A DNA stretch of 64,000 nt from Siphlonurus alternatus (Eukaryota > Arthropoda > Insecta > Ephemeroptera > Siphlonuridae). Of the stretch, positions 24,995 through 47,100 are shown in pieces. Made by a program: the position numbers and the translations under genes. The notes beneath the pieces are model-generated. The model was not told the DNA's origin and did no database searches. It saw only the letters and a program-made list of their open reading frames with translations. The first letter of the stretch is position 1. Each line of letters opens with the position of its first letter. The stretch is taken from positions 22,426,816 to 22,490,815 of the forward strand of contig OX463779.1 in assembly GCA_949825025.1 (NCBI GenBank), in the 5' to 3' direction.

Positions 24995-25876
24995 CGCGAA
25001 CAGCCTCGGCGGACAAAGAAGAAGCCTCACAGACTGATTTTCCCAGTAAATAGTTTGCAGATATATCCGTATATCTCTTAATTAAATCATAAAAGAATTT
25101 CAATAATAATGACAAATAATTGATCTTTATGCACTCTTTTTAATGAAAGAAAGGCGATTTATAGTTATAATTATTATTGAAAATTCTATAATTTTTAATT
25201 AAAGATATCATTAATTAAAAATCATTTAATCAATGCATTATATCATATCATTTTTTAATATTTTCAATTTTAAAACAGTGTGATTCCCAAAGACTCATTT
25301 TATATATGCTATGTAAAATTATGTTTACTGGATGTATATAAAATATAAAATTATATTCTCAAAGTAATGAAACTAATGTCAGAACGCACTTCCCTGATTA
25401 AAAAATTGATACTCATTTAATTTGGTTCCTAACGCCGAGTTAATAATTTTAGACGGTGCAGTTTTTCAATACTGAAATATAAATTATTTCGTTTCTATGA
25501 AGTGTTATTTTAACATAAATTAAAAATATTATGTAATTATATCGATCGAGATGTGGTTTTATTTACGTGTAAGCAATTCTTTGTGTGGCCAGCACTTGTG
25601 CAGTGATATTAAAATGTATTGGTATATTTGTGAAATAAAATCGAAAATTTTAAATAAAATTATGTATTTTTTATTCCAACAAACTGTATTATTATCAGAT
25701 ATTTACAAAAAAAAAAAATACAAATACAAATTGTAATTGAAGAAATTGTATTACATCGTACAGGAATTTGTGTGGAAGCTTAATTAATTGTAAATAATAA
25801 GAAAAAAACAACAAATTTAATATTTTATATCTATATTCCTTTGTACATAATTCTTTTCGAACAGCATGCACGTACG
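24995..25876. other. Convergent intergenic gap
   Basis: The 3' UTRs of DAW1 (plus) and of the unnamed minus-strand gene must lie here. ATTAAA occurs on the plus strand at 25081-25086 and on the minus strand at 25821-25816. Otherwise the sequence is AT-rich without a recognisable element. Confidence 0.45.
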
Positions 25877-27817
25877 TTACTGCAAGGGCCACTTGACCCT
25901 GGGCTGGTCCAAGATGGCAGCAAGGCGTCGCTCCTGAGCCGGGTTCGGTGGTGACGGGGGCGGCTCGGGCCACACGCACACGCGCTGGAAGGCACGCTCC
26001 AGACGCACGGCCTCCAGAGCACTTGGCTGAAGCGCCACCATGGCTCGAATCTCGCTTTGGAACTGCGCTTGGTAACGTCTTCGTGACCTCTCATAGCGCC
26101 GCGCACATACTTCGCTGCTGTAAGAATATAATTGTAAATTATAAAATACATTCATTAATTTTTTTATTGACATTTAGATATAGTAATAGTAATTAAGTAT
26201 GTTGTATTATAATTTATATTAATATAAAAGGACGTACTGTTGGGTATATATACTACGATAGTATTATACAGGGTGGACACATGAAAAGTAGCGATTTAAA
26301 ACTATTATAATCAGAGGAAAATCATTTTTGTCAACAATAACAAGCACATCAAATTAAAGCTTAGGATTTTAAGTTTTTTTAACGCCTAACTGAAAATTTC
26401 CTTTTTATGTCACGTTTGAACACGTTGAGAAATGGTGTCCGAACCCTCTTTTCACTCTTGCCAAAAGGAAATGTCTGCAATTTTAGCAGCGTTTTTAGAG
26501 GTTTAAATGTGCTAAAAAATTTCCAAAACAATTTTTTTATCTATTGATGATGTCAAGGACCCGTTGCAGTCAGTTCTTCATTATGTTACCACTGGCAGCT
26601 TAAACAAATGCTTTTTACAGCAGCTCTTTTTTGGTTCTCAAATCATGCATTTTCGGGGTCTTGCACAACGCTTTCTGAGCAGATTTACCTTTATAGGGGC
26701 GCTGGACGTTGAAAAAATCTTGATAAACCAACTGTCACAGTCCCCTAAACCCTTAGTCTCCACACTTTCAGTTTTTGTAAGAGAAGAATGATTAAAAATT
26801 GACAAATTAAAATGACAAGATTTGCAAAATTCTCTCTGCCCAGCATGCAAAACATTTAACTTGTAACTTTGTAGCTGAAGAGGGTTCTGTTCCCGCTACG
26901 AGGGGCTAACGATGAGGAAAAGAATGTAATGTTACCACAACACAACAGTGCATTCGAAAATCTTGTTTTGTAATTTTTTTAACACATTTGCATGTCTAAA
27001 ACCTCTGTTAAAATCGCAGATTTCCCTATGGCAAGAGCAAAAAATGTGTTAAAACATCATTTCTCAACGTGTTCAAACATAACACAAAAATGAAATTTTC
27101 AGTTTGGCGTGAAAAAAAACTTGAAATTCTAAGCTTTAATTTGTTGTGTATGTCATTGTTGACAAAAAATATTTTCCTCCCATCATGGGAGTTTTAAATC
27201 GCTACTTTTCATGTGTCCACCCTGTATAATAATAAAATTATAAAGTAATATATAAACGTGCTCTTAAGGTTTATTAAAAAATAATAATAATAGTAATGCA
27301 TGAAATGAAAGGTCTGTTCGTAAATACACAATGAGAAAAAATCGATTATTTGTGATGAACCTTCTGTACAAGCATGGAACATAAGGTTCATCACAAATAA
27401 TCGATTCTTTCTGATTGTGTATTTACGAACAGTCTTTGAGAATAATTATTCTTCCTTATTAGCCAATAATGATCGAAATATATAATTATTTTAAGTAGAG
27501 TTGCACTTTTGCATTAAATTAAATATAAATGCAAATATAGAATAGATTATAAGTATATATGGCTATAATGGCTATATACTATAATTATGTTTATTTATTT
27601 TATAATTTTATTTTCATTTATTCATTTTGAAGTTTTAGGTTAAATTGTGCAATTAAGAAAAACATATAAGGTTCTTGTCATAATTTTTGAAACAAAAATA
27701 ACATGGAAAATTAAGATTATACACTCATAATCATAATAATTAATAATATATGAAACAAACAAACAAAATGTAAAAAAATCCTACTTACTTAGATGCATTT
27801 AAGGCTCCTATAGGGAC

Positions 27818-27899
<82 letters not shown>

Positions 27900-28516
27900 A
27901 TTATATATATGTATATATAATATCTTCTGAAATTTTATCGTTTAGAAATGATTTTCAAGAGTAAAATTTTTAAATTATTAAAATTGTCTTAAAATTTATA
28001 GCTTATGATGTGAATTAAATAATATATAATTAAATTATTATTATCTATATTTTTAAGCAATTGGAAGAGGAAATTAACAACATATTTTATATTTAGTCAA
28101 TTATAAATAATATTTTTATAATAGAGGTTATGTTTTATATTCATATAAAATAATGCAAAAAAAAATGACATACACATGACCAAAATATATGTGTTAATTG
28201 CCCCAAAATACCAACCAATCAATTAATCGTGATCAAAATAATTAATGCATGACATGTATTTAATTTGGATATTCTGATGGAAGACGAAAAACATAATGTT
28301 GAAACATTAAATATAATATATTCTGAGAAAAACACACACACATAGAAAACACACTTACTAATCAGTTTCAATGTGCGGTAGCGGCGATGCTTTGCTGTAT
28401 GAAATGTTTACTGCAGAGACCGTTGTTTTTATATTTATATTAGTATCCCGCTTATTCGCAGCTTGTTCGTCAGCAGATTTTACATGTTCAAAGGTAAATA
28501 TTGTTGATTTCATCAT
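25877..28516 (-). CDS. Two-exon gene, 132 residues, function unknown; candidate cilium gene
   Basis: Exon 1 is 28516-28359 (ATG ATG start, 52 codons plus two bases, donor TA|GTAAGT) and exon 2 is 26117-25877 (acceptor TTCTTACAG, stop TAA). The phases fit exactly and the join falls after HIETD. Exon 1 is hydrophilic (MMKSTIFTFEHVKSADEQ). Exon 2 is arginine-rich and probably helical (ARRYERSRRRYQAQF), then has a proline-rich stretch PEPPPSPPNP and ends VKWPLQ. No transmembrane segment, signal peptide or known domain is visible, and I do not recognise the family. The gene is divergent from RPN2 and convergent with DAW1. An X-box-like palindrome 56 bases before the ATG suggests control by RFX. 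Its intron of about 2.2 kb holds a 956-base transposon and a MITE. Confidence 0.6.
26269..27224. mobile_element. Non-autonomous DNA transposon with long terminal inverted repeats
   Basis: The ends begin CAGGGTGGACACATGAAAAG and finish with the reverse complement, and inverted similarity extends for roughly 160 bases on each side (for example ACGTTGAGAAATG and CATTTCTCAACGT). TATA borders both ends and may be the target duplication, or TA alone. No transposase frame was recognised inside. It lies in the intron of the unnamed minus-strand gene. Confidence 0.75.
27308..27437. repeat. Short palindromic MITE
   Basis: The left arm CTGTTCGTAAATACACAAT and the block TCGATTATTTGTGATGAACC are repeated inverted on the right, with a centre of about 24 bases. 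The whole would fold into one hairpin. It sits in the intron of the unnamed minus-strand gene. Confidence 0.75.
27819..27899. repeat. (TGAT)n microsatellite
   Basis: About twenty perfect tandem TGAT units. Confidence 0.95.
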
Positions 28517-28571
28517 GGGAACTTAAAATATTTTGTCACTATAACCTTTAGTTTATGGCAATACGAGCTAG

Positions 28572-28585
28572 GTTTCCATGGAAAC
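28572..28585 (-). promoter_or_regulatory. X-box-like palindrome upstream of the unnamed gene
   Basis: GTTTCCATGGAAAC is a perfect 14-base palindrome that fits the nematode X-box consensus RYYNYYATRRNRAC at every position. It lies 56 bases upstream of the minus-strand ATG at 28516, almost the same spacing as the X-box-like site of DAW1. Confidence 0.5.
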
Positions 28586-28635
28586 CCGCGATCAAGTTAA
28601 AGTTGGCATTCGTTTAATTTTTGTGGCAGATACGA

Positions 28636-28759
28636 AAGGCTCGATTTAAGGCCACATTTTTTAAATCTTGATTTTAGGCGTGTTTATTAGACCCCAAAAT
28701 TTCTGGTTTTAAATTATCGAACACTAAATGCAACCTTCGGCTTTGTGAATAATGCCCCT
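28636..28759. repeat. Fold-back MITE, family A, copy 2 (decayed, inverted)
   Basis: The sequence from GGCCACATTT through GATTTTAGGC, CCAAAATTTCTGG and TTAAATTATCGA to GGCTTTGTGAATAATGCCCC matches the reverse complement of the element at 62-209, with substitutions and a shortened left arm. Confidence 0.65.
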
Positions 28760-28772
28760 TTATATGTACTAT

Positions 28773-29172
28773 AAAAAATGCATTAGAACCGGGCACTTGA
28801 CGCAGTGGTATACGCCTCTGATTCGTAATCGGATGGTCGTGAGTTCGATCCCAGCCATGCACCGCCAAACTTTTCACAAGTGGCGGTTGCTAAAGAACAC
28901 CCACTCGTGCATCCGGGAGGTGATTGATGGCATCCTCCATCAATTGCCGACCATCCTGACTGAGGTTTCCATGGTTTCCTCAGTTACAACCAGGCGAATG
29001 CTGGGATGGATTAATTGCTTAGGCCATGGCCGCCACGGTTTGGAAGGGACCCACAAAAGTATAGTGTCTAAGAAGAGCCGGGAGGTTAAATTCAGTCACT
29101 TAATTGTGGCCAGTACCCTATACTAGGGTTCAGTTGAGAAGCTAAAAAAAAAAAATAAAAAATGCATTAAAA
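28773..29172 (+). mobile_element. tRNA-Thr(CGT)-derived SINE, copy 2, with target-site duplication
   Basis: The body (28789-29156) matches the SINE at 2749-3129, including the tRNA-Thr-like head, B box and TACCCTATACTAGGGTTCAG tail. It is flanked by a 16-base direct repeat, AAAAAATGCATTAGAA on the left (28773-28788) and AAAAAATGCATTAAAA on the right (29157-29172), the signature of LINE-mediated insertion. It lies between the unnamed minus-strand gene and RPN2. Confidence 0.88.
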
Positions 29173-29394
29173 GTGGAACAAAATATATTATAACTATTAT
29201 AAGTAACAAGCAAAGTAAAAAAAAAATACAAATGATAAATTAGGAGGCTAGATGAAATATTGGAACTTGGAACATATATATTTATATAAAATATCAAATA
29301 AATCGTTTTGGTCCAAGTTTATTACAATTTGAACGTACTCTTGAATTACCGCATTTTTACAGCTGAGCTGGCCGGAAACTGCTACTTCGGAAGT

Positions 29395-29494
29395 GACGTA
29401 ATTTACATGGCCTCCATTAGTAATTTTTAGGCAACGTATAGTGAAGTGACGCGTGGGGCCATCGCATTTTCGGCTTTTTTTAGAGCCAAATATT
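29395..29494 (+). promoter_or_regulatory. RPN2 promoter and short 5' UTR, TOP-like start
   Basis: No TATA box is seen. GGAAGTGACGTAAT at about 29389-29402 resembles a joined ETS and ATF site. CTTTTTTT begins at 29474, 21 bases before the ATG, and would make a 5' terminal oligopyrimidine start if used. That would suit a translation-linked snoRNA host gene, but the start was not measured. Confidence 0.4.
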
Positions 29495-38530
<9,036 letters not shown>

Positions 38531-38630
38531 GCACTCCCCTCCCCCCTCGCACTTCACTGCAATAAAACTGTGTCCTTCGTTACTGTTCTCGGTGTCAAGC
38601 TCGTGTGTTTTGTACAAAGAAGACATTCCA

Positions 38631-38636
38631 AATAAA
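38631..38636 (+). terminator. Polyadenylation signal of RPN2
   Basis: AATAAA 100 bases after the stop codon, within CCAAATAAATTTG. A nearer AATAAA at about 38561 may also be used. Confidence 0.55.
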
Positions 38637-38639
38637 TTT

Positions 38640-40489
38640 GATTTGTTGATACTATGACTTTTTATTTATTATAGTAAATCAATAGTGTTGAAACCAATTA
38701 ATATTTGTATTTAGTATTGATTTGAATCATGATGAAATCACGATTTCAATACAAAAAGTTCAAAAACTTGAGACCATGAAGAATTAGGAGATTCTCAAGA
38801 TTAAGTTAAAAAAATGTATTTGTAACTTTTTTTTAAGGCAGCAACGTGGAGTGACCCCTATAAAGTTATATTGTATTTTTTTTTATATAAACTAGCTAGT
38901 TCTTTAGTTAGTCAAGAATAATAATTAAAAATATGCTATCCTGCATATTTTTTTTTTTTTTTTTTTTTTTTCAGAAAAAGATATTTGAGTCTGGGTGATG
39001 GTTGCGTTCACTCTAATTTGGGATTTTTTTTTAACATGGGTTTTTATGAGAATTAACTATAATATTTTTTCTCCAAAATTTCAATGGTCAAACTAAAAGT
39101 TTTTAAAGTGCTTATCCATGGAGCAATGTTGAGTAGGGACGAGAAAGGTGCACCTATTACTTCAATATCATATGTTGGCAATAAAATTGTTCTCGGCGAG
39201 GGCATCCCATATGTAACATTGGCTGTGGCACGCGAGCGAATTTCTCGCTTTCTCCGCTCCATGGAAATGCACCTTCAAAGTGTTCTACACATTTAGCTAT
39301 AGAAGAAAAATAAATCAAGAAAATTCTTAATTAAATTACTTCACATCATGTTCACTGGGACTTCGTGATTTTTTTCCTGGAAGAACTTAATATAGCTACA
39401 AAAGTTGTAGCAGCTATAATAGTGCATGAATGTGACTAGTTCTATAGTAAATCATTACCTATAATTAATAATAACACGGGATATTCCACTGAGATCGCGC
39501 GTGCAGGCTATTAATGACTTCATTTTATTGTAAGATAAGATAAATAGCAGTGTGTACACACATTACATGCATACACCCCTGCTTGCGGCTATTGTGGGTA
39601 TATTCCACCACAGTGGCTCGCTTGCTTATAATTGCGGCGGCTGACTCTCTCAGCCCCTCCCTGAACTCACCAACACTCCGAGCATCCACAAAAGCCCAGA
39701 GTCCAACAAATTGCACTCCCTCACCGTTCTTCTCAGAAAAGAATACTTGCCCATTTAATTTTTGCTTCCCCTATACTTCCAATCATGGTCCCTCCTATAC
39801 CTTATAACGCCCTTTCTCAGTACGATATCGCTATAAGCTCCTCATCCCAGCCCTTTAATTATTTGGTTCCTATATATATAGTTATTTTATACATTGTTAT
39901 CAGTCTACTTTGCTTCCTCCTTTCCGATAACAGCTATAAAAAGGCATGATAGAAAATTATTAGCTATAATAAACTTATATATATATAAAATAGCTATAGG
40001 TAAATTTATAAAATAAAATTTATTATAGTATATAATTAATAAACAAATTAAAATTTAAGTTATATATATATATTTCCAACCAGATTATATTATATTATTA
40101 TATATAATAGCAGGGTCTCTGATATGATAGTGTCTTAGTCTCTCTTAGAGACACTATATTGTCTCTGATGAGAACCCTCTGGTCTCTATGATTTCCAACC
40201 ATGGCAGGGTCTCTGATAGCTCTCAAAGTTAATTCCTCTAAAACTTTGCTGATCTCTGTATTCAAACTTTCGTTGATTATTTGAAAAAAGCCCGCGCATC
40301 ATACAAAAAAGTTGCGAAACTAAAATCAGTTTAGCGAAGTCACAAAAGAGTGCATCGGCTATTCGAGACAAGTCATTTTCGACAAAAATACTGTCAAATA
40401 GCTACAAAAACGTCAATTTTTTGCCAATTGCAAGACCATTAGTAGTTAGATAGTAGTTAAATTTTCACTGAACGACTCAAATCGTCAAC
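38640..40489. other. Intergenic between RPN2 and CAND1
   Basis: AT-rich with poly-T near 38949-38971. A region at about 39084-39299 holds an open frame of 70 codons without recognisable similarity. Short inverted GGTCTCTGAT/AGAGAC motifs occur near 40110-40215, perhaps a decayed element. The CAND1 promoter must lie just before 40490; no TATA box was seen. Confidence 0.4.
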
Positions 40490-43400
40490 ATGGCGAGTGT
40501 TTCATACCAAATAGCAAATTTGCTGGAAAAGGTAAGCCATGCACCATGCCTCTCCCCAAAGCTCGTTTTATCCCTAATTCTTACGATTTTTTAGTTATTT
40601 CTGCCCAATTTAAGCACTTTATAAACCACTGCAAATGAGTTATATATTTTTTTGTGTGTTAAATAAAATTATATTGCATTTAAGCTTCAAATGTTCCCAA
40701 TTTTAAACATTTATTTTTATAAAAGTAAGGAATAATATTATTTTTATGCATACCGGCATGCATATGCCGTGATTTGCTCACATAATAAATATGCTTATCA
40801 TTAATACATATTAAACAGAACGTTTAATCCAACTGTCGGCTCATCATATCCTTGTCGTTTGGGCATTATATTATATGTCTCCAAGTTCTTTTAACAGTTA
40901 AAAAAATATGCCTTTTGTGTTTATTGTAGATGATGTCTAGCGACAAGGACTTCCGTTTCATGGCAACAAATGATCTAATGAGTGAGCTACAGAAGGATAG
41001 CATCAAACTCGATGATGATTCGGAACGGAAAGTGGTGAAGATGCTTTTGAGGCTTCTTGAGGACAAGAACGGTGAAGTTCAGAACCTGGCTGTAAAGTGG
41101 TAAATAAGAAGTTGAAATGTTTTTAAATGCAACATAATAATATGCCTACTGTATTAGTTTCCAAAAAAATAATGCAGCAATAATTTTTTCATTTGCCTCA
41201 TCCACAGTTGTCCTCTATGTTACATAATATGCATAGTATGCATATCATACTGCTTTTTAAGGTCCATTCACATACTAAGCAGAGCACAAAAGCAGACTCT
41301 GGAACCAGCCTTTGCTTTCAGCTGGCGCTGTACACAGGAAAAGCAAAGCTCATGAGCAGACGCGCGAAGCAAGCAAACAAGTGTTTTTCACTGGTTTTGA
41401 CTTTCTGCTTCCTTGCTCCGCCTGCATTGCTTTGAATGTAAATTGGCCTTTAAGCAAGAATTTACAGTTGAAAATGGTGCAATTGTTTACACTTCCTGTT
41501 GTTATGGCATAGCCTATAATTGGAAGTGTTAATGAGAAGAAACTGCTTCATTTTCGGCAAAATCCAGATAAAAAAAGAAATATGGATGAAAACATTTTAT
41601 ACCATGTTACAAATCAAAAGTGAAAACTATCAATACTGTACTCTGATTTTTTAATTATTTTGTTAGCATCTTTAATAATATTTTATTAAATACTTTGTTG
41701 TGTTTTAGCCTGGGACCACTTGTGAACAAAGTGAAGGAATACCAAGTAGAGACTATTGTTGATGCCCTCTGCACCAACATGGTGTCTGACAAAGAGCAGC
41801 TAAGAGACATCTCCAGTATTGGTTTGAAGACGGTCATCAGTGAGCTTCCCTTGGCCTCCAGTTCTTTGGCTGGCAACGTTTGCCGTAGAATCACTGGCAG
41901 GCTCAGCTCGGCTATCGCCAAGGTCTGTTGCCCATTGTCTGCTTAACTGCCAACTAGAAGCTAACAAGATATTCTTACTTGCAGCAAGAAGATGTGCCAG
42001 TGCAGCTAGAAGCCCTGGATATCCTGGCTGACCTTCTTTCCCGTTTTGGTGGCCTCCTGGTCAACTTCCACAACACAATCATGGACAATCTGCAGCCTCA
42101 GCTGGCCTCTCCTCGTCAAGCTGTGCGGAAAAGGTAACAGTCAAAGGAGTGCTCGTTGTTCACCAAATAATTGTTATAGAAAATTTCATTTATGGTTTGT
42201 GTACATGTAATAACTTTTTTAAGGAGGAGAAAAAAAAATCAATTTAAGATTGTGTAGTTTGTCCTAACAGCTAAAACTATTCTCAATCTTGGACAAAAAA
42301 ACAGTAAATACTGGACATTGTTTTTTTTCTGTTCAGGACTATTGTTGCACTGGGCCTGCTGGTGATGTCGTGTAGCCCTGCACTCTACGCCAAGCTGATG
42401 GACGTAATGCACGAGGAACTGAGTGCCAACACCTCCACCAGCACCACACGCACATACATTCAGTGTGTGGCAGCCATCTGGTAAGTTTATTAGAACACCA
42501 GCTGTCAGGGTGTGAAATGAAACATTGGTTGTATTGGAAAACTTATTGTATTGTTTGTGTTGTAGCCGCCAGGCAGGCCACAGGTTCGGTGAGCACGTGG
42601 AGCGTATGGTGCCCCTGATTGAACGCTACAGCCGTGAGGAGGACGATGAGCTGCGAGAGTTCTGCCTGCAGGCGTTCGAGGCCCTCGTGCAACGGTGCCC
42701 CAAGGAGGTGACCCCACACGTTGACACGGTGAGTGGGACAGGTGTAATCTGTCTAAATTAATATAATTCTCTCAAAGAATGCAAACAACTAATGGCATCT
42801 GCATTTCCTTAGTTTTGCAAAAATAAAAGGTTAACTGTTGCACTGACAAGAAGACAAGAACTACTAGCTAACATAGAGGTCATAAAAAAATTTATTCCCA
42901 AAAACTTAAAATATATACAGTGGCGTGCGGTCCATTAATGCGTTGGATGCGGCGCATCTAGGGAAAATTTGAGCTTTCTTTAAAGAATATAAATATTTTC
43001 TTTTTCAATTTCATCACGTCAAATTTCAATTAAAAAAAATAAATTATCTTTGTCTATGTGAAAATCTTCGTTTGAATTTATTGAAGCATTTACCGCAAAA
43101 ACGTAAATGAATTCGCGGTGCAATGCAAAGACGCCCTCTTGCATGAAAGCGGTAGACTCACTCAGCTTTGTTTTCCCCATGCATGAATCTACATTTCCCC
43201 TCCCACGCTCGTTTTTTCGTATAGTTTTATCATCAAAGAAAAAGCTGAGCTTTCTACCGATTTAGGAGGTGGGGGCGAGCTTCAGTCCTGGGAGGGAGTT
43301 GAGGGAGGGGAGCGACGACGATCGAGGAGCCGATGTTTTTGCCTCGTGGATCATCGTGGATTATCGTAAATTATATGCTGCCGGGGAAAAATATATAAGA

Positions 43401-44068
43401 TTCGAAAACTTTATCTCTTATTTTTAAAGCAAAACTAATATATAGTTTCACAATTATGAAATCCACACTATAATTATTTTAAACGATTAAACTCATGTTC
43501 TTAAATTGACTTTACCTTTCAAAACAACAAATTATTTGAAAGAAATTACGTATCTTAGAAAATAAAACATTGATTTATCGACTGCTATCCTGATCAATCC
43601 GCGTCGCGGATCACAATTAGAATTTAATTGACTGCAGAGAATAAAATGCGTATTTTTTTTCACGTATTGCAGCTGTACATAGTCGGAATCACAATACAAA
43701 AATTATACGTATTGTTTTTAGTGAAAATAATTATATTATATATTAATTATGTGCTGATCGATCATGAATATAACTGTCATACGATCGATATAAAAAAAGA
43801 CATTACCGACAAAAAATTTAACTCGTCTTACAAATTGATTTAAAAAATTATTTGTGATTGATTTTAGAATTGTATAAAACATCGAAATATAATATATTTT
43901 TGTGTTATTTTTATGCTTAAAAAGTCGCCTGCCACGCCCCCTTTTTAAAATTTTTTTCGACTGCGGCGGGCTATCCGGGGGGCTCCGCCCCCCGGACCCC
44001 CCTTTTGCTGTGTCCAGTCCCATAATTTTGCCGCCGCATTACTGCCTGCTAAACCCACCGCACGCCAC

Positions 44069-44133
<65 letters not shown>

Positions 44134-47100
44134 GAATAAAAATGCTAGAAATAACTACGTACAGTATACATTATTTTTCGTATAGTAAAAATATTCTATC
44201 TGGCATTATTTTGTGAGGGAAATAAGTACTTGTTCAGTCTTTCAGAATTGCAATTCCTAATAAAAATTGTTATCGGTAACTGTTCTATAAATTCATTTAG
44301 CTTTAAAAATATATTTTTATTATTACTATTTCTTAACCAAAAGTCCAAGCAATAAAATTTTCAATTTCAAGGAGAAATTGTGCAAAATTGTTTTCTTGGT
44401 CAACTTAATAACTGATACATACACATAATATACTGTATTATATACTAATTTCTAGTATTAGTAACTTCTGCTTATTTACTATCTCCAATTTTGGAAGGTT
44501 AAAGAATATTTTAGTAGTGGTACTGTAATATGATACTAAGATGGATGGTCTGTGTTTTAGATTGTGAAGCTATGCCTTGAGTATGTGACGTATGACCCCA
44601 ACTACAACTATGAGGAGGAAGATGGAGAGGGTGGAGGTGAAGACGGAGCCATGGAGACAGAAGAGGAAGAAGGAGAGGAGGACGGCGAGGATGAGTACTC
44701 TGATGATGACGACATGAGCTGGAAGGTTCGCCGTGCGGCCGCCAAGTGCCTTGAGGCAGTCATCAGCACAAGACGAGACATGCTCACTGAGCTCTACACC
44801 ACGGTCTCTCCAGCTCTCATCTCTCGCTTCAAGGGTAAGCTGAATCATCAAAACTTTAATTTATTCCACCCTTCTGTGCATTTAAAAATATAATTTTTCT
44901 TAGTTTTAAGTTTCCAACCTAAGTCCTATTTTGCTATAAATTAAGATTTGTTATGTTCCTGCAGAGCGTGAGGAGAATGTCAAGTCCGACATCTTCCATG
45001 CCTACATGGCGTTGCTGCGCCAGACACGCCGCCTGCAGGCTGTACCAGTGGACCCTGACGGCATGGAGGCCGAGGAGGGACCAGTTTCCATGTTGCAGCT
45101 GCAGGTACTTCCCTTGTTATTCTGAGATGCAAGACAGGTGGAATGTGGACACCACAAATTAGCAATTAGTGTATCAGAGATTTGATGATACAGTATTTAT
45201 TTTTGTTTTATTTTACTGTTAATTGTTAATTTAACAACTTTTAACTGTTAATTTTACTGTCTATTGGTTTATTTACAGTCCTGTACTAATAATAATTTCT
45301 GCAATAATAATTTCACTTGTTTAAATTTGTAAAAATGAAAAAAATACATAGATTTTGACTAATTTCATTGGAAATATCATGATGTGTGCAGGTTCCATCG
45401 ATGGTGCGAGCTGTGCACCGTCAGATGCGGGAGAAGAGCATTAAGACCCGCCAGGACTGCCTGACACTGCTGCGAGAGCTGGTGGGGGTGCTGCCCGGCG
45501 CTCTTGCTGCCCACGTGCCAGCCCTCGTGCCAGGAATCCTCTACTCTCTGGGGTATGAAATTATCATACTTTTTCAGCAATTTTATTGACAAGAAAGTTT
45601 TAAAGGTTTATTTTTTAATATTTGTTACATTCAGTTTGTTTTTGTAAACTTTACACTCTTAAAAGTCTTAAAACAGCATCTAAGGTAATTTTAGAAGGGT
45701 AAGAGTTAAATTCATTTTCAGTTTAAGCACAGTATTTAAATGAGTAGTATAGGAAATGTTGCCATGCTTTAATTTATTAACTCTAATTTAACATTTAACG
45801 CACTAGTGTATGTATATAAATTTAAGGATATTGTTTTGTTCATGCATGTGATGTTGTACAGTGACAAGAACTCGAGCAGCAACATGAAGATTGACACGCT
45901 GGCGTTCATTGGCTGCCTGCTGAGTGCCCACGAGCCCACCGTATTCCACCCCCACGTGCCAGCCCTGCTGCCCCCTGTGGTGGCTGCCGTGCGTGACGGA
46001 TTCTACAAGATCACTGCCGAGGCTCTTCTGGTTCTCCAGCAGCTCGTGCAGGTCATCAGGCCACTCGGTGAGACCCCATGCCCAAATTAACAAAATTTAA
46101 AAATTCAAAAATATATTCACACAAAATTCTTGTATCCTCTCAATGTCACAAAGTTGTGTTAATGCTTATGTCCAATGTACTAGCTACTAGCAAATAACTT
46201 GCTACTGTAGTCACCTTTTCACTCTAGGAATTCATTTAAGTTAACTTAAAGTATTGCCATGTTCAATTTTTGTTCTGATTATTGCTTAAATTTTTAATAT
46301 ATTTCTTTATTTACGTACTACAAATTTGTATTCTTTAAATGCAGTGTTTTAAACACCATCACTCAGCAACTAACTGATGCTATGAGGATGTTTAGTAGAA
46401 TTATTACAAATATTAAACAATTTAATATAATTTAAGGAACTTTCATTGTTTAAAAAATATAAATTAAAATTCTATTTCTTCTTTTCTTATGCCCACGTAT
46501 TGGTTATTAAACCATTTTACTTCTAGCAATTCAATAGAGAAATAACTTTTTCTTCCCTCTTCATGTTGCCAGGCAACATGTCAAGTTCTGTAGTTAATGC
46601 AGAGCATCTAAACAGATTTTATTTAAACTATAATCAATCTTCACACAACTTAATAAAATATTTATAAAGTACTTTAGCTGTGGATATTGACTTTGTGGTT
46701 TTGTGTCCAGACCGTCCCTGCAACTTTGACTTTGCTCCCCTGACTGCTGAGCTGTACGAGTGCACACTGCACCGCCTGAGAGCTGCAGACATTGACCAGG
46801 AGGTGAAGGAGCGTGCCATCTCCTGCATGGGCCAGATCATCTGTAACCTGGGTGACTTCTTGCAGGTAACTTGACCTTGAACTCTATTTGACTTGCTATG
46901 TTATTGCCAGTGTTGGTAAATAAAATAAAGTCAGGCAAACTGAAATTATACTCAAGCAACAATGTCGTTATCAGTGTAGTCTATAATACAGTAGCAACTT
47001 GTGCAACTTTTAAGATTGTTCCTATGAAAATGATTTATTGTATGATATAAAATGCTGCATTTTAATTATTCTTACAACATAAAAGAAAATAAAACAAGGA

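Noticed and set aside
26564..26850. Overlapping ORFs in the intron of the unnamed gene
   Set aside because: They lie inside the long-TIR transposon and show no transposase motifs.
27819..27899. CRISPR-like tandem repeats
   Set aside because: The unit is four bases without spacers; it is a microsatellite in a eukaryotic genome.
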